Shown here piece after piece: positions 1 through 5,812 of a stretch of 7,542 bases of DNA. Positions within the stretch are counted from its first letter, which is position 1; each line of letters opens with the position of its first letter. The DNA is taken from assembly GCA_016932895.1 (NCBI GenBank), contig JAFGCA010000751.1:1-7542 (forward strand), written 5' to 3'. The notes beneath the pieces are model-generated. The model was not told where the DNA came from, did not search any database, and saw only the letters and a list, made by a program, of their open reading frames with translations. The DNA is from Sedimentisphaerales bacterium. GTDB lineage: Bacteria > Planctomycetota > Phycisphaerae > Sedimentisphaerales > SG8-4. The position numbers were made by a program, and so were the translations under genes.

Positions 1-459
1 CAGGCGGCGCTGCACGATTTCGCCGACAATCGGGTCCTGGAGCGTCTCTCGATGTACGAAAGGCGGATCGAGCTGAGCCTGTACAAGAGCATGAACGAGC
101 TTCAGAGGTTGCGCGTGATGCGGGAGGTCCAGCCGGCGACGGAGAAGCCCACCCGGCCGGACAAGCACTGGGGCAACGTCCGCCATGCGAATGCGACGGA
201 TCAAACGGCACCTCCAGGTGCGATGGAGGAGTTGAGGGGAGGCTTTGACGGCGGTGATGAGGCGCTGCACCAAACAAAGCCAATCCGGGCCGGACGGACG
301 CCGGCGAGTTCGGATTGGAGAGTGGGGATTGGGGATTCGAAAGAGCCGGTGCGCGGAAAGCCGCAGTGTAAAATAACAAACAAAGCCAATTCCGCTCCGC
401 AGACCGGGGCGGCGGCAGGCGGACAAGACGCGGGCCGGACCTGTCCCATCGGAGAATGA
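1..459 (+). CDS. hypothetical protein, 3' part of a gene running in from the left
   Basis: The frame is open from base 1 to a TGA at 457-459 and no start is needed inside the window, so this is the C-terminal 152 residues of a longer protein. The first ~45 residues look like genuine protein: a charged, probably helical stretch with MYERRIELSLYKSMNELQRL, the style I associate with the C-terminus of a Planctomycetota hypothetical family whose N-terminus carries a TGPxTPEGK motif. That link is from memory. After about residue 60 the translation becomes low-quality (TKPI and NKANS peptides) because the frame reads through two copies of a short DNA repeat, so the true conserved domain probably ends near base 170 and the tail is a repeat-derived extension. 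There is no recognised catalytic motif. The internal ATG at base 52 is unlikely to be the start because similar coding continues upstream. Confidence 0.4.
   Translation, partial: QAALHDFADNRVLERLSMYERRIELSLYKSMNELQRLRVMREVQPATEKPTRPDKHWGNVRHANATDQTAPPGAMEELRGGFDGGDEALHQTKPIRAGRTPASSDWRVGIGDSKEPVRGKPQCKITNKANSAPQTGAAAGGQDAGRTCPIGE
271..390 (+). repeat. two copies of a 14-bp repeat, CAAACAAAGCCAAT
   Basis: The 14-mer CAAACAAAGCCAAT occurs exactly at 271-284 and 377-390, 106 bp apart, and each copy is followed by TCCG or TTCCG. Between them lies a GGATT-rich stretch (315-350) with the short iteration GTGGGGATTGGGGATTCG. Both copies sit in the low-complexity tail of the upstream ORF. They resemble short dispersed repeats I recall from Phycisphaerae genomes, which often end up translated as TKPI or NKAN peptides. 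Their function is unknown. Confidence 0.55.
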
Positions 460-488
460 GGTTTCCCTGAGACGACGACGGCCGGTCC

Positions 489-518
489 TTGACAACACGC
501 CCCCCAACGGCCTATAAT
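489..518 (+). promoter_or_regulatory. sigma70-type promoter for the C10 protease gene
   Basis: TTGACA at 489-494 and TATAAT at 513-518 both match the housekeeping consensus at all six positions, with an 18-bp spacer. Transcription would start near 525, giving a leader of about 115 nt before the protease ATG at 643. The leader contains a small potential hairpin (GCAGG 546-550 with CCTGC 557-561, loop AGGATG). The stretch 460-642 holds no other gene that I can support. Confidence 0.75.
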
Positions 519-642
519 GGTTTGTATAGGGGTGGTTCTGAACGCGCAGGAGGATGCCTGCCTTTCGCCTGTATCTCCCTTCGTCCGCAGGGGTCGGGAC
601 AAGGGCTGTCTGCGATCGAGGGGATCCGTTTCGTGAGGACGC

Positions 643-2301
643 ATGGGTAAGACAACGACCGTCTGCATCATCGGCGTCATACTGATACAGGGGCTGGCCG
701 ATCCGGCCGGCGTATCGGCCCGGTCCATGTCGGCTCTCGACGCCGAAGTCGCGGTCGCCGGGTGGCTGGCGGACGACCCGGCCCCGCTGGGAATTGCCCT
801 GGGTCGGGGCCTCGCGGGCGTCGATACCTTCTGCGACGAAGCCGGCCGGCCCCTATACCACGTCGTACACGTTGACCCGCTCGGCCTCGTTGTCGTGCCG
901 GCCGACGACGCCGCTGAGCCGATCCTCGCCTTCGCCGAAGCCGGCACATTCGACGCCTCGCCCGCGAATCCGCTGGCGGCATTGATACGCCATGATCTGG
1001 CCGCACGGCTGGAAAACGCCCGCCCCGCTGCGGCCGGGAGCGTCCGCATCCAGGAAGGGCCCCAGTGCCAGGCGAAATGGCGGTACCTCATGGCCCGGGC
1101 GGACGCAGGCGCGCACGCACTCGGATTGCAGGGTCTCGAAACCGTCTCCGACGTCCGCGTCGACCCGCTGATTCAAACGCGGTGGTCTCAGGGCGACGTC
1201 TGCGGCGCCTCCTGCTACAACTACCACACGCCGAAGAACTACACGTGCGGTTGTGTCGCCACGGCGATGGCCCAACTGATGTATTACCATCGCTACCCCG
1301 CCGAAGGCATCGGCCGGGAAGAATTCGACATCACGATACGAGGCGCACCGAATTCAGCCTATACGCACGGCGGCGACGGCGACGGCGGACCCTATCAGTG
1401 GGACCGGATGGTTCTCAAGCCGGACTGCAACACCACCAACCCTCAGCGGCAGGCCATCGGCGCTCTGTGCTACGACGCCGGCCTCTCGGTGAACATGGAC
1501 TACGCACCCGGGGGCTCCGCCGCGGACGCGTACCTCATCGCCGACGCGCTGAGAAACACGTTCGGATTCGCCAACGCCGTCAAGGGAGCCGATGACGGCG
1601 ATGAGGTCGGCCCGGGTGTGATGGCCATGCTGAATCCCAGCCTGGACGCCGGATATCCCGCCATCCTGGGCATCACCGGGGGCGACGGCCACGCTGTCGT
1701 CGTGGACGGTTACGGGTATGACGGCAGCCCCTTCGCCACCCTCTACCACCACCTGAACATGGGCTGGGCGGGCCAGCAGGATGCGTGGTACGACCTGCCG
1801 GAGGTGGCCGGCTTCGACACGGTGACGGCGTGCATCTACAACATTACCCCGACCGATCCCGGCGAGATCATCAGCGGGCGCGTCAAGGACGTGCTGGGCC
1901 GGCCCCTGGCCGGGGTGCTGGTGCAGGCAGTGCAGAGGTCTCCCCGTCGGGAAACGACGTCGAATGCCAGGGGGATCTACGCGCTGGCCGGATTGCCCTC
2001 GAGAGCCGTGCTGACGATTACGGCCCGGAAAACCGGTGTGAGCTTCACGCCCCAACCCGTCCAGACCGGGATATCCGCCGACTGGCGGAGCCATGCGGGA
2101 AACCGGTGGAATATCGATCTCATCGGCACCTTGACGGCCGACCGGGACGACGACGTCGATGTGGACCTCAGGGACTTCGCCCTGCTGGCGCGCCAGTGGC
2201 GGCATCCGGCGGGCGAGGTCACGGACGTCGGAGATCTGGCCGAACTGGCCGGCAGTTGGCTCACCGGCGTTGGCGCGAAAACACCTGTTATCCGGCCCTG
2301 A
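643..2301 (+). CDS. secreted C10-family (streptopain-like) cysteine protease with dockerin-like tail
   Basis: This is a predicted extracellular papain-fold cysteine protease of MEROPS family C10 (streptopain, interpain). Residues 1-26 form a weak signal peptide ending near VSA. Residues ~29-115 look like the inhibitory prodomain, including LYHVVHVDPLGLVVVPADD. The mature protease begins near 170. TCGCVATAMAQLMYYHRYP (201-219) carries the nucleophile C204, and GGDGHAVVVDGYG (346-358) carries the catalytic H350. NMGWAGQQDAWYD (372-384) matches the Trp/Gly oxyanion-side segment. Residues ~408-475 resemble a carboxypeptidase-regulatory-like beta-sandwich (ISGRVKDVLGRPLAGV). Residues ~497-541 form a dockerin-like module with one good calcium loop (D500-D511, DRDDDVDVDLRD) and a shorter second half (TDVGDLAELAGSWL), the degenerate kind common in Planctomycetota. 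The ATG at 643 follows GAGGA at 635-639 with a short 3-nt spacer. A strong promoter lies upstream. The gene appears intact and monocistronic. C10 membership is well supported; the substrate is unknown. Confidence 0.88.
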   Translation: MGKTTTVCIIGVILIQGLADPAGVSARSMSALDAEVAVAGWLADDPAPLGIALGRGLAGVDTFCDEAGRPLYHVVHVDPLGLVVVPADDAAEPILAFAEAGTFDASPANPLAALIRHDLAARLENARPAAAGSVRIQEGPQCQAKWRYLMARADAGAHALGLQGLETVSDVRVDPLIQTRWSQGDVCGASCYNYHTPKNYTCGCVATAMAQLMYYHRYPAEGIGREEFDITIRGAPNSAYTHGGDGDGGPYQWDRMVLKPDCNTTNPQRQAIGALCYDAGLSVNMDYAPGGSAADAYLIADALRNTFGFANAVKGADDGDEVGPGVMAMLNPSLDAGYPAILGITGGDGHAVVVDGYGYDGSPFATLYHHLNMGWAGQQDAWYDLPEVAGFDTVTACIYNITPTDPGEIISGRVKDVLGRPLAGVLVQAVQRSPRRETTSNARGIYALAGLPSRAVLTITARKTGVSFTPQPVQTGISADWRSHAGNRWNIDLIGTLTADRDDDVDVDLRDFALLARQWRHPAGEVTDVGDLAELAGSWLTGVGAKTPVIRP

Positions 2302-2346
2302 GCCTCATGATACACGCGAGCGAGTCAGTCTTTGCTCCAAAAGCTA

Positions 2347-2375
2347 TTGCAATTCCAGACGCAATCGATTATAAA
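2347..2375 (+). promoter_or_regulatory. candidate sigma70-type promoter for the aroB cluster
   Basis: TTGCAA at 2347-2352 (four of six matches) and TATAAA at 2370-2375 (five of six) are separated by 17 bp. They lie in a distinctly AT-rich patch (2330-2390) of a GC-rich region, about 70 bp before the aroB ATG. A second TATAAA at 2384-2389 lacks a good partner. The spacer 2302-2445 holds no gene and no convincing terminator for the protease gene; the only pairings seen are short, for example ATTGC 2346-2350 with GCAAT 2361-2365. Confidence 0.5.
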
Positions 2376-2445
2376 GAATAGTTTATAAAACCGTGGGCCG
2401 GCAGAGTCGTCTCCCCCTGAAATAGCGTCTTGTATCGATCCGAAC

Positions 2446-3543
2446 ATGCAAGAATTGACAGTCAAAATCCCGGGCACAACGGAGAAACACTACCCGATCC
2501 TCATCGGCACGGGACTGTTGCCGTCGTTGTGGTCGCGGCTCGAAAGCGAGGTTGGCCGGGGTGCAAAGTTCGTGGTTACCGACGCAAACCTCGTCGCCGC
2601 GGGGCATTTGGACGCGTTGCTCGCCGGCCGGGACGTCCCGCACTTCGTGATCGAGCCTGCCGGGGAGCCCTCGAAAACCGTCGAGACCGCTGTAGCGATC
2701 GTCGAGGCGATGGAGAAGGCCTGCCTCGGCCGGGACACGGTGGTGGTGGCCCTGGGCGGCGGTACGGTCGGCGATATCGCCGGGTTCGCCGCCGCGATCT
2801 TCAAGCGAGGCGTCCCCGTCGTGCAAATCCCGACCACGACGCTGGCCCAGGCCGATTCGGCCATCGGCGGCAAGACGGGCGTGGATTCCAGCGTCAGCAA
2901 GAACGCCTTCGGCGCCTTCTGGCACCCGGCGGCCGTCTATATCGACACCGCGACGCTGGCAACGCTCGACGAGCGGCACTACCGTGGCGGGCTCGTGGAA
3001 TCGGTCAAGCACGCCCTGATCGCCGACAGCGGGTATTTCGACTTTCTCGAGCGTCACCTCGACGAGATCCTCAAGCGAAAGGCGGAGGTGCTGGAGACCG
3101 TCGCCGGCTACAATTGCCGGATCAAGGGGGCCGTCGTGGAGGCCGACCCGCAGGAGAAGAACGAGCGCCGGACGCTCAACTACGGCCACACGATCGGACA
3201 CGCCGTCGAGGCCGCCAGCGGGTACGATTTGCTGCACGGCGAAGCGGTCGCCGTCGGCATCGTCGCCGCCGGCCGGATCGAAGCGGAAATGGGCCTGGCC
3301 GAACCGGGACGGCGCCAACGCGTACAAGGCATCCTCGAAAGACTGGGCGTTCCGGTAAAACTGCCTCCGCAAATTGCCGAAAAAAAGGTGCTCGACCTGT
3401 TGAAGCACGACAAGAAAGCCGTCGGCCAGTGGCCGCGATTCGTCCTGATCGCCCGGCTCGGCCAGGCCTACTGCCGGGACGGGCAATACGCCGTCGATGT
3501 AGAGCGACAAATCGTTGAGAACGTGTTGAGAAAGCTCAAATAA
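2446..3543 (+). CDS. aroB: AroB-family sugar-phosphate cyclase (3-dehydroquinate synthase)
   Basis: At 365 residues this is the usual length of bacterial 3-dehydroquinate synthase, the NAD- and Zn/Co-dependent cytosolic enzyme that converts DAHP to 3-dehydroquinate in the shikimate pathway. Visible motifs are PAGEPSKT (71-78) and the NAD-binding LGGGTVGDIAGFAA (103-116), then PTTTLAQADSAIGGKTGVD (129-147). Metal ligands are E185 in GGLVESVKH, H248 in NYGHTIGHA and H264 in LHGEAV; H252 is also present. DKKAVGQWPRFVL lies near the C-terminus. The family assignment is firm. Two usually conserved stretches differ: SSVSKNAFGAFWHP (148-161), where most DHQ synthases have a hxxGKNxxGxFxQP pattern, and DPQEKNERR (234-242). 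A related cyclase with another substrate is therefore possible. No Shine-Dalgarno is seen before the ATG, and no better in-frame start exists. The stop lies 18 nt before the next gene, which suggests one transcript. Confidence 0.85.
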   Translation: MQELTVKIPGTTEKHYPILIGTGLLPSLWSRLESEVGRGAKFVVTDANLVAAGHLDALLAGRDVPHFVIEPAGEPSKTVETAVAIVEAMEKACLGRDTVVVALGGGTVGDIAGFAAAIFKRGVPVVQIPTTTLAQADSAIGGKTGVDSSVSKNAFGAFWHPAAVYIDTATLATLDERHYRGGLVESVKHALIADSGYFDFLERHLDEILKRKAEVLETVAGYNCRIKGAVVEADPQEKNERRTLNYGHTIGHAVEAASGYDLLHGEAVAVGIVAAGRIEAEMGLAEPGRRQRVQGILERLGVPVKLPPQIAEKKVLDLLKHDKKAVGQWPRFVLIARLGQAYCRDGQYAVDVERQIVENVLRKLK

Positions 3544-3561
3544 CTGGGGCAAGGGTAAACC

Positions 3562-4506
3562 ATGTACCGACCGCAAATCAAAGTCTTGGATTGCACGATC
3601 AGGGATGGAGGTCTCATCAACAATCACTACTTCACGGACGAGTTCGTCCGCGAAGCCTACCGCGCCCTTTCCCGCAGCGGCATCGACTATATGGAGTTCG
3701 GCTATCGCAATAGCAAGGAGCTGTTTCCCACCAAGGACTACGGCGCCTGGAAGTATTGCGACGACGAGAAGATCCGCGAGATCATCGACGGGATCGAGTC
3801 CAATCTCAAGATCAGCATCATGGTCGACGCCCACCGCGTGCGCGAGCAGGCGTTCGCGCCGGCCGACGAGAGCCCGGTCGACATGATTCGCGTCGCCACC
3901 TACGTCAAGGACATCGACAAGGCCATCGACTTAGGCCGGCGCGTCAAGGACCTGGGCTACGAAACCTGCGTCAACATCATGGCCATCTCCAAGGAAAACG
4001 AGTTCGCCCTGATCGAGGCGCTCGACCAGCTCGCCGAGACCGACGTGGACGCCGTCTACGTGGTGGACAGCTTCGGGGCCCTGTACTGCGAGCAGATCGA
4101 ATACCTCGTCAAGATGTACCGGAAGCACCTGCCCGGCAAGGAGATCGGCATCCACGCGCACAACAACCAGCAGCTCGCGTTCTCCAACACGATCGAAGGC
4201 ATCATCCACGACGCCAACTACCTCGACGCCTCGCTTTTCGGCATCGGTCGCGGCCCGGGCAACTGCTGCCTCGAGCTGCTCCTGGGTTTCCTGAAGAATC
4301 CCAAGTTCAACCTCAGCCCCGTCCTCAAGTTCATCGAGGACCACATGCTGCCGCTGCGTGAGGAGATCGAGTGGGGCTATATCCTGCCGTACATGGTCAC
4401 CGGCATCCTCAACGAACACCCCCGGGCGGCCATCGCCTATCGCGAAACCGACGACAAGGACAAATACGCCGAGTTCTACGAGCAACTCCTCGAAGGCCTC
4501 GAATAA
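3562..4506 (+). CDS. HMG-CoA lyase-like (DRE-TIM) metal-dependent aldolase
   Basis: This 314-residue TIM-barrel protein belongs to the HMGL-like / DRE-TIM metallolyase superfamily, whose members make or break C-C bonds next to a 2-oxo acid or acyl-CoA using a divalent metal. The signature near the N-terminus is LDCTIRDGG (9-17) with R14 and D15. The metal-binding IHAHNN (197-202) supplies H198 and H200, VVDSFGALY (167-175) is the strand before it, and GIGRGPGN (227-234) closes the active site. It resembles 4-hydroxy-2-oxovalerate aldolase (DmpG) but lacks an evident C-terminal domain for a partner dehydrogenase, and no such partner is encoded here. It also lacks the leucine-regulatory domain of 2-isopropylmalate synthase. 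A purine-rich GGGGCAAGGG (3545-3554) upstream may serve as the ribosome site. The 18-nt gap to aroB argues for co-transcription, so its substrate is probably tied to that pathway. The exact reaction cannot be read from sequence. Confidence 0.8.
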   Translation: MYRPQIKVLDCTIRDGGLINNHYFTDEFVREAYRALSRSGIDYMEFGYRNSKELFPTKDYGAWKYCDDEKIREIIDGIESNLKISIMVDAHRVREQAFAPADESPVDMIRVATYVKDIDKAIDLGRRVKDLGYETCVNIMAISKENEFALIEALDQLAETDVDAVYVVDSFGALYCEQIEYLVKMYRKHLPGKEIGIHAHNNQQLAFSNTIEGIIHDANYLDASLFGIGRGPGNCCLELLLGFLKNPKFNLSPVLKFIEDHMLPLREEIEWGYILPYMVTGILNEHPRAAIAYRETDDKDKYAEFYEQLLEGLE

Positions 4507-4629
4507 CACCCGGCCCGCGCATCGCAACAAACGTGCTGCGTCTGAATGCCGGGACAGAAACCGTCTGGGATTTGTCTCAGCGCCGAGGCTCTTTTTTCTT
4601 GCCTTGCGGGACGGTGGAAGTACAGTGTG

Positions 4630-4711
4630 GAGTCTTGAGTTCCTGGCACGGAGTCTCGCGTCAGGCAAGTGAACCGGCAACACAAAACTCGACACTCAAA
4701 ACTAAAGACTC
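4630..4711. repeat. imperfect inverted repeat in the 219-bp spacer inside the metabolic cluster
   Basis: GAGTCTTGAGTT at 4630-4641 pairs with AACTAAAGACTC at 4700-4711 in 11 of 12 positions around a loop of about 58 nt. The whole spacer 4507-4725 lacks coding character. It also holds a run of six T (4592-4597) without a strong hairpin immediately before it, and GAGTCT recurs at 4651-4656. The right arm ends directly before the Shine-Dalgarno of the next gene. It may be a dispersed intergenic repeat or a remnant of a small element; the function is unknown. Confidence 0.4.
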
Positions 4712-4713
4712 AG

Positions 4714-4719
4714 GGAGGT
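4714..4719 (+). promoter_or_regulatory. strong Shine-Dalgarno fixing the start of the ADH-synthase-like gene
   Basis: GGAGGT lies 6 nt before the ATG at 4726. It is the clearest ribosome-binding site in the window and rules out the in-frame ATG at 4669, whose extra 19 residues are translated from the inverted-repeat spacer and look non-proteinaceous. Confidence 0.75.
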
Positions 4720-4725
4720 CTGGCC

Positions 4726-5520
4726 ATGATCGGTAAGGCGATACGACTGGAGAGAATCATCGACCGCAACTCGCAGCGAACGGTTATTGTCCCCATGGAT
4801 CACGGCGTGACGGTCGGTCCGATCGAGGGGCTGGCCGATATGCGCACGACGATCAGCAAGGTCGTGGGCGGCGGGGCCAACGCCATCTTGATGCACAAGG
4901 GCATGGTCCGCGCCGGCCACCGCGGCACCGGCAAGGACGTGGGCCTGATCATTCACCTCTCGGCCGGCACGGCCATCAGTCCCGACCCCAACGCCAAGGA
5001 GCTGGTCTGCACGGTGGAGGAGGCGGTCAAGCTCGGGGCCGACGCCGTCAGCATCCACATCAACCTGGGCGCCGAGACCGACAACGAGATGCTCCGGCAG
5101 TTCGGCCGGGTCAGCGAGCGCTGCCTGGAGTGGCAAATGCCCCTGGTGACGATGATGTACACCCGCGGGCCGAAGGTCAAAGATGAGTACGACGTCGAGA
5201 ACGTCAAGCTCGCCGCCCGCGTCGGGGCCGAGCTGGGCGCCGACATCGTCAAGGTCGTCTACACCGGAAGCGTCAAGTCGTTCACCGAGGTCGTCCGGGG
5301 CTGCCCCGTCCCGGTCGTCATCGCCGGCGGACCCAAGATGGGCAGCGACGAGGACATCTTCCGCATGGTCGAGGGAGCCCTCGAAGCCGGCGCAATGGGC
5401 CTGTCCATCGGACGAAACGCCTTCCAGCACAAAACCCCCGACAAGATGATCCAGGCCCTCAGCGAAATGGTCCACAACGAAGTCAGCGTCCAAGCCGCCA
5501 TCAACGTCCTCAAAGGCTGA
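4726..5520 (+). CDS. aroA': DhnA-type class I aldolase, ADH synthase-like (2-amino-3,7-dideoxy-D-threo-hept-6-ulosonate synthase)
   Basis: The 264-residue protein resembles Methanocaldococcus MJ0400 along its whole length as I recall that sequence. MJ0400 is the enzyme that joins 6-deoxy-5-ketofructose 1-phosphate and L-aspartate semialdehyde to give ADH, the first step of the archaeal alternative route to dehydroquinate. Catalytic residues line up with a constant offset of 8 from MJ0400: D25 (VPMDHG, 22-27), Y145 (MMYTRG, 143-148) and the Schiff-base lysine K176 ([10 protein letters not shown], 172-181). [20 protein letters not shown] (67-86), AGGPK (200-204) and SIGRNAFQH (227-235) complete the phosphate-binding barrel. 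The actinomycete homologue GriI (3-amino-4-hydroxybenzoate pathway) and bacterial fructose-bisphosphate/LsrF aldolases are the main alternatives. The usual partner, DHQ synthase II, is not here; instead a class I AroB and an HMGL-like aldolase lie upstream. The gene is intact, GC-rich and typical of its left neighbours. Confidence 0.82.
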   Translation: MIGKAIRLERIIDRNSQRTVIVPMDHGVTVGPIEGLADMRTTISKVVGGGANAILMHKGMVRAGHRGTGKDVGLIIHLSAGTAISPDPNAKELVCTVEEAVKLGADAVSIHINLGAETDNEMLRQFGRVSERCLEWQMPLVTMMYTRGPKVKDEYDVENVKLAARVGAELGADIVKVVYTGSVKSFTEVVRGCPVPVVIAGGPKMGSDEDIFRMVEGALEAGAMGLSIGRNAFQHKTPDKMIQALSEMVHNEVSVQAAINVLKG

Positions 5521-5546
5521 GACCACGAATCCATGGACTTCGGGAA

Positions 5547-5771
5547 ATGGTTAAGCTGGCCATTCCGGATGGGCCGCAGATTGTTGCACCATTGATTGAC
5601 ATGACGAAGCCCGAGATAGCAGACGAGGCAAGAAGGCTGGGGCTTGGCCCCGAGGATACGTGGAGTTGCTACAGACCTGTCGAGACAGAAGATGGATTTC
5701 AGCCTTGCGGGCGTTGCGATGCGTGTGTTTTGCATCGACACGCGTGGAGTCTGGTCGAGAGACCGGTGTGA
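5547..5771 (+). pseudogene. queC: C-terminal remnant of 7-cyano-7-deazaguanine synthase
   Basis: QueC makes preQ0 from CDG, ammonia and ATP. Only its C-terminal third is here. PLIDMTKPEIADEARRLGLG (15-34 of this frame) matches the segment before the zinc site, followed by TWSCY and PCGRCDAC, giving C41, C54, C57 and C60 as the four zinc ligands. The N-terminal nucleotide-binding half with its SGGxDS loop is absent: upstream lies the intact end of the aldolase gene. The same frame is open upstream, and QueC-like residues (REMVKLAI) may begin near 5535-5541, so the breakpoint is probably within ~20 bp of the aldolase stop. It cannot be an active synthase. AGA, AGG and ATA codons and a lower GC content match the next gene rather than the previous one. 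A free-standing zinc-knuckle peptide is conceivable but unsupported. Confidence 0.75.
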
Positions 5772-5812
5772 ACGAGACTGGAAGCTCCTGGATGAATAGG
5801 GTGTGATCTCCC

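Noticed and set aside
554..685. 43-codon leader ORF in the protease 5' region, next to AGGAGG
   Set aside because: The AGGAGG abuts the ATG with no spacer, the peptide has no recognisable attenuator features, and the frame overlaps the protease start in another frame.
201..1091. 296-codon minus-strand open frame
   Set aside because: It crosses the strong plus-strand promoter and the start of the C10 protease, and its translation is low-complexity Ala/Pro/Ser-rich.
2383..3834. 483-codon open frame on the minus strand opposite aroB
   Set aside because: It is a mirror of the strongly GC3-biased aroB and HMGL-like genes. Its translation has no recognisable domain, while the plus strand has unmistakable motifs throughout.
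4551..4597. Possible intrinsic terminator after the HMGL-like gene (stem 4551-4556 with 4573-4578, then six T)
   Set aside because: The stem is short with a wobble and a 16-nt loop, and the T-run starts 13 nt after it, too far for a standard terminator.
4599..4626. Possible promoter TTGCCT with TACAGT before the ADH-synthase-like gene
   Set aside because: Both hexamers are weak and the spacer is 16 bp; such matches are expected by chance in a spacer of this size.
4669..4725. Upstream in-frame ATG extending the ADH-synthase-like protein by 19 residues
   Set aside because: The added residues come from the inverted-repeat spacer, have no Shine-Dalgarno and do not resemble the family, whereas the ATG at 4726 has a well-spaced GGAGGT.
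4702..5526. 274-codon minus-strand open frame opposite the ADH-synthase-like gene
   Set aside because: It is Asp/Val/Leu/Ala-rich shadow coding complementary to a well-conserved gene with catalytic residues in place.
5547..5771. A functional small zinc-binding protein instead of a broken queC
   Set aside because: All residues align to the C-terminus of QueC, the ATP-binding half is missing, there is no Shine-Dalgarno at the ATG, and the upstream boundary sits at the stop of another gene.
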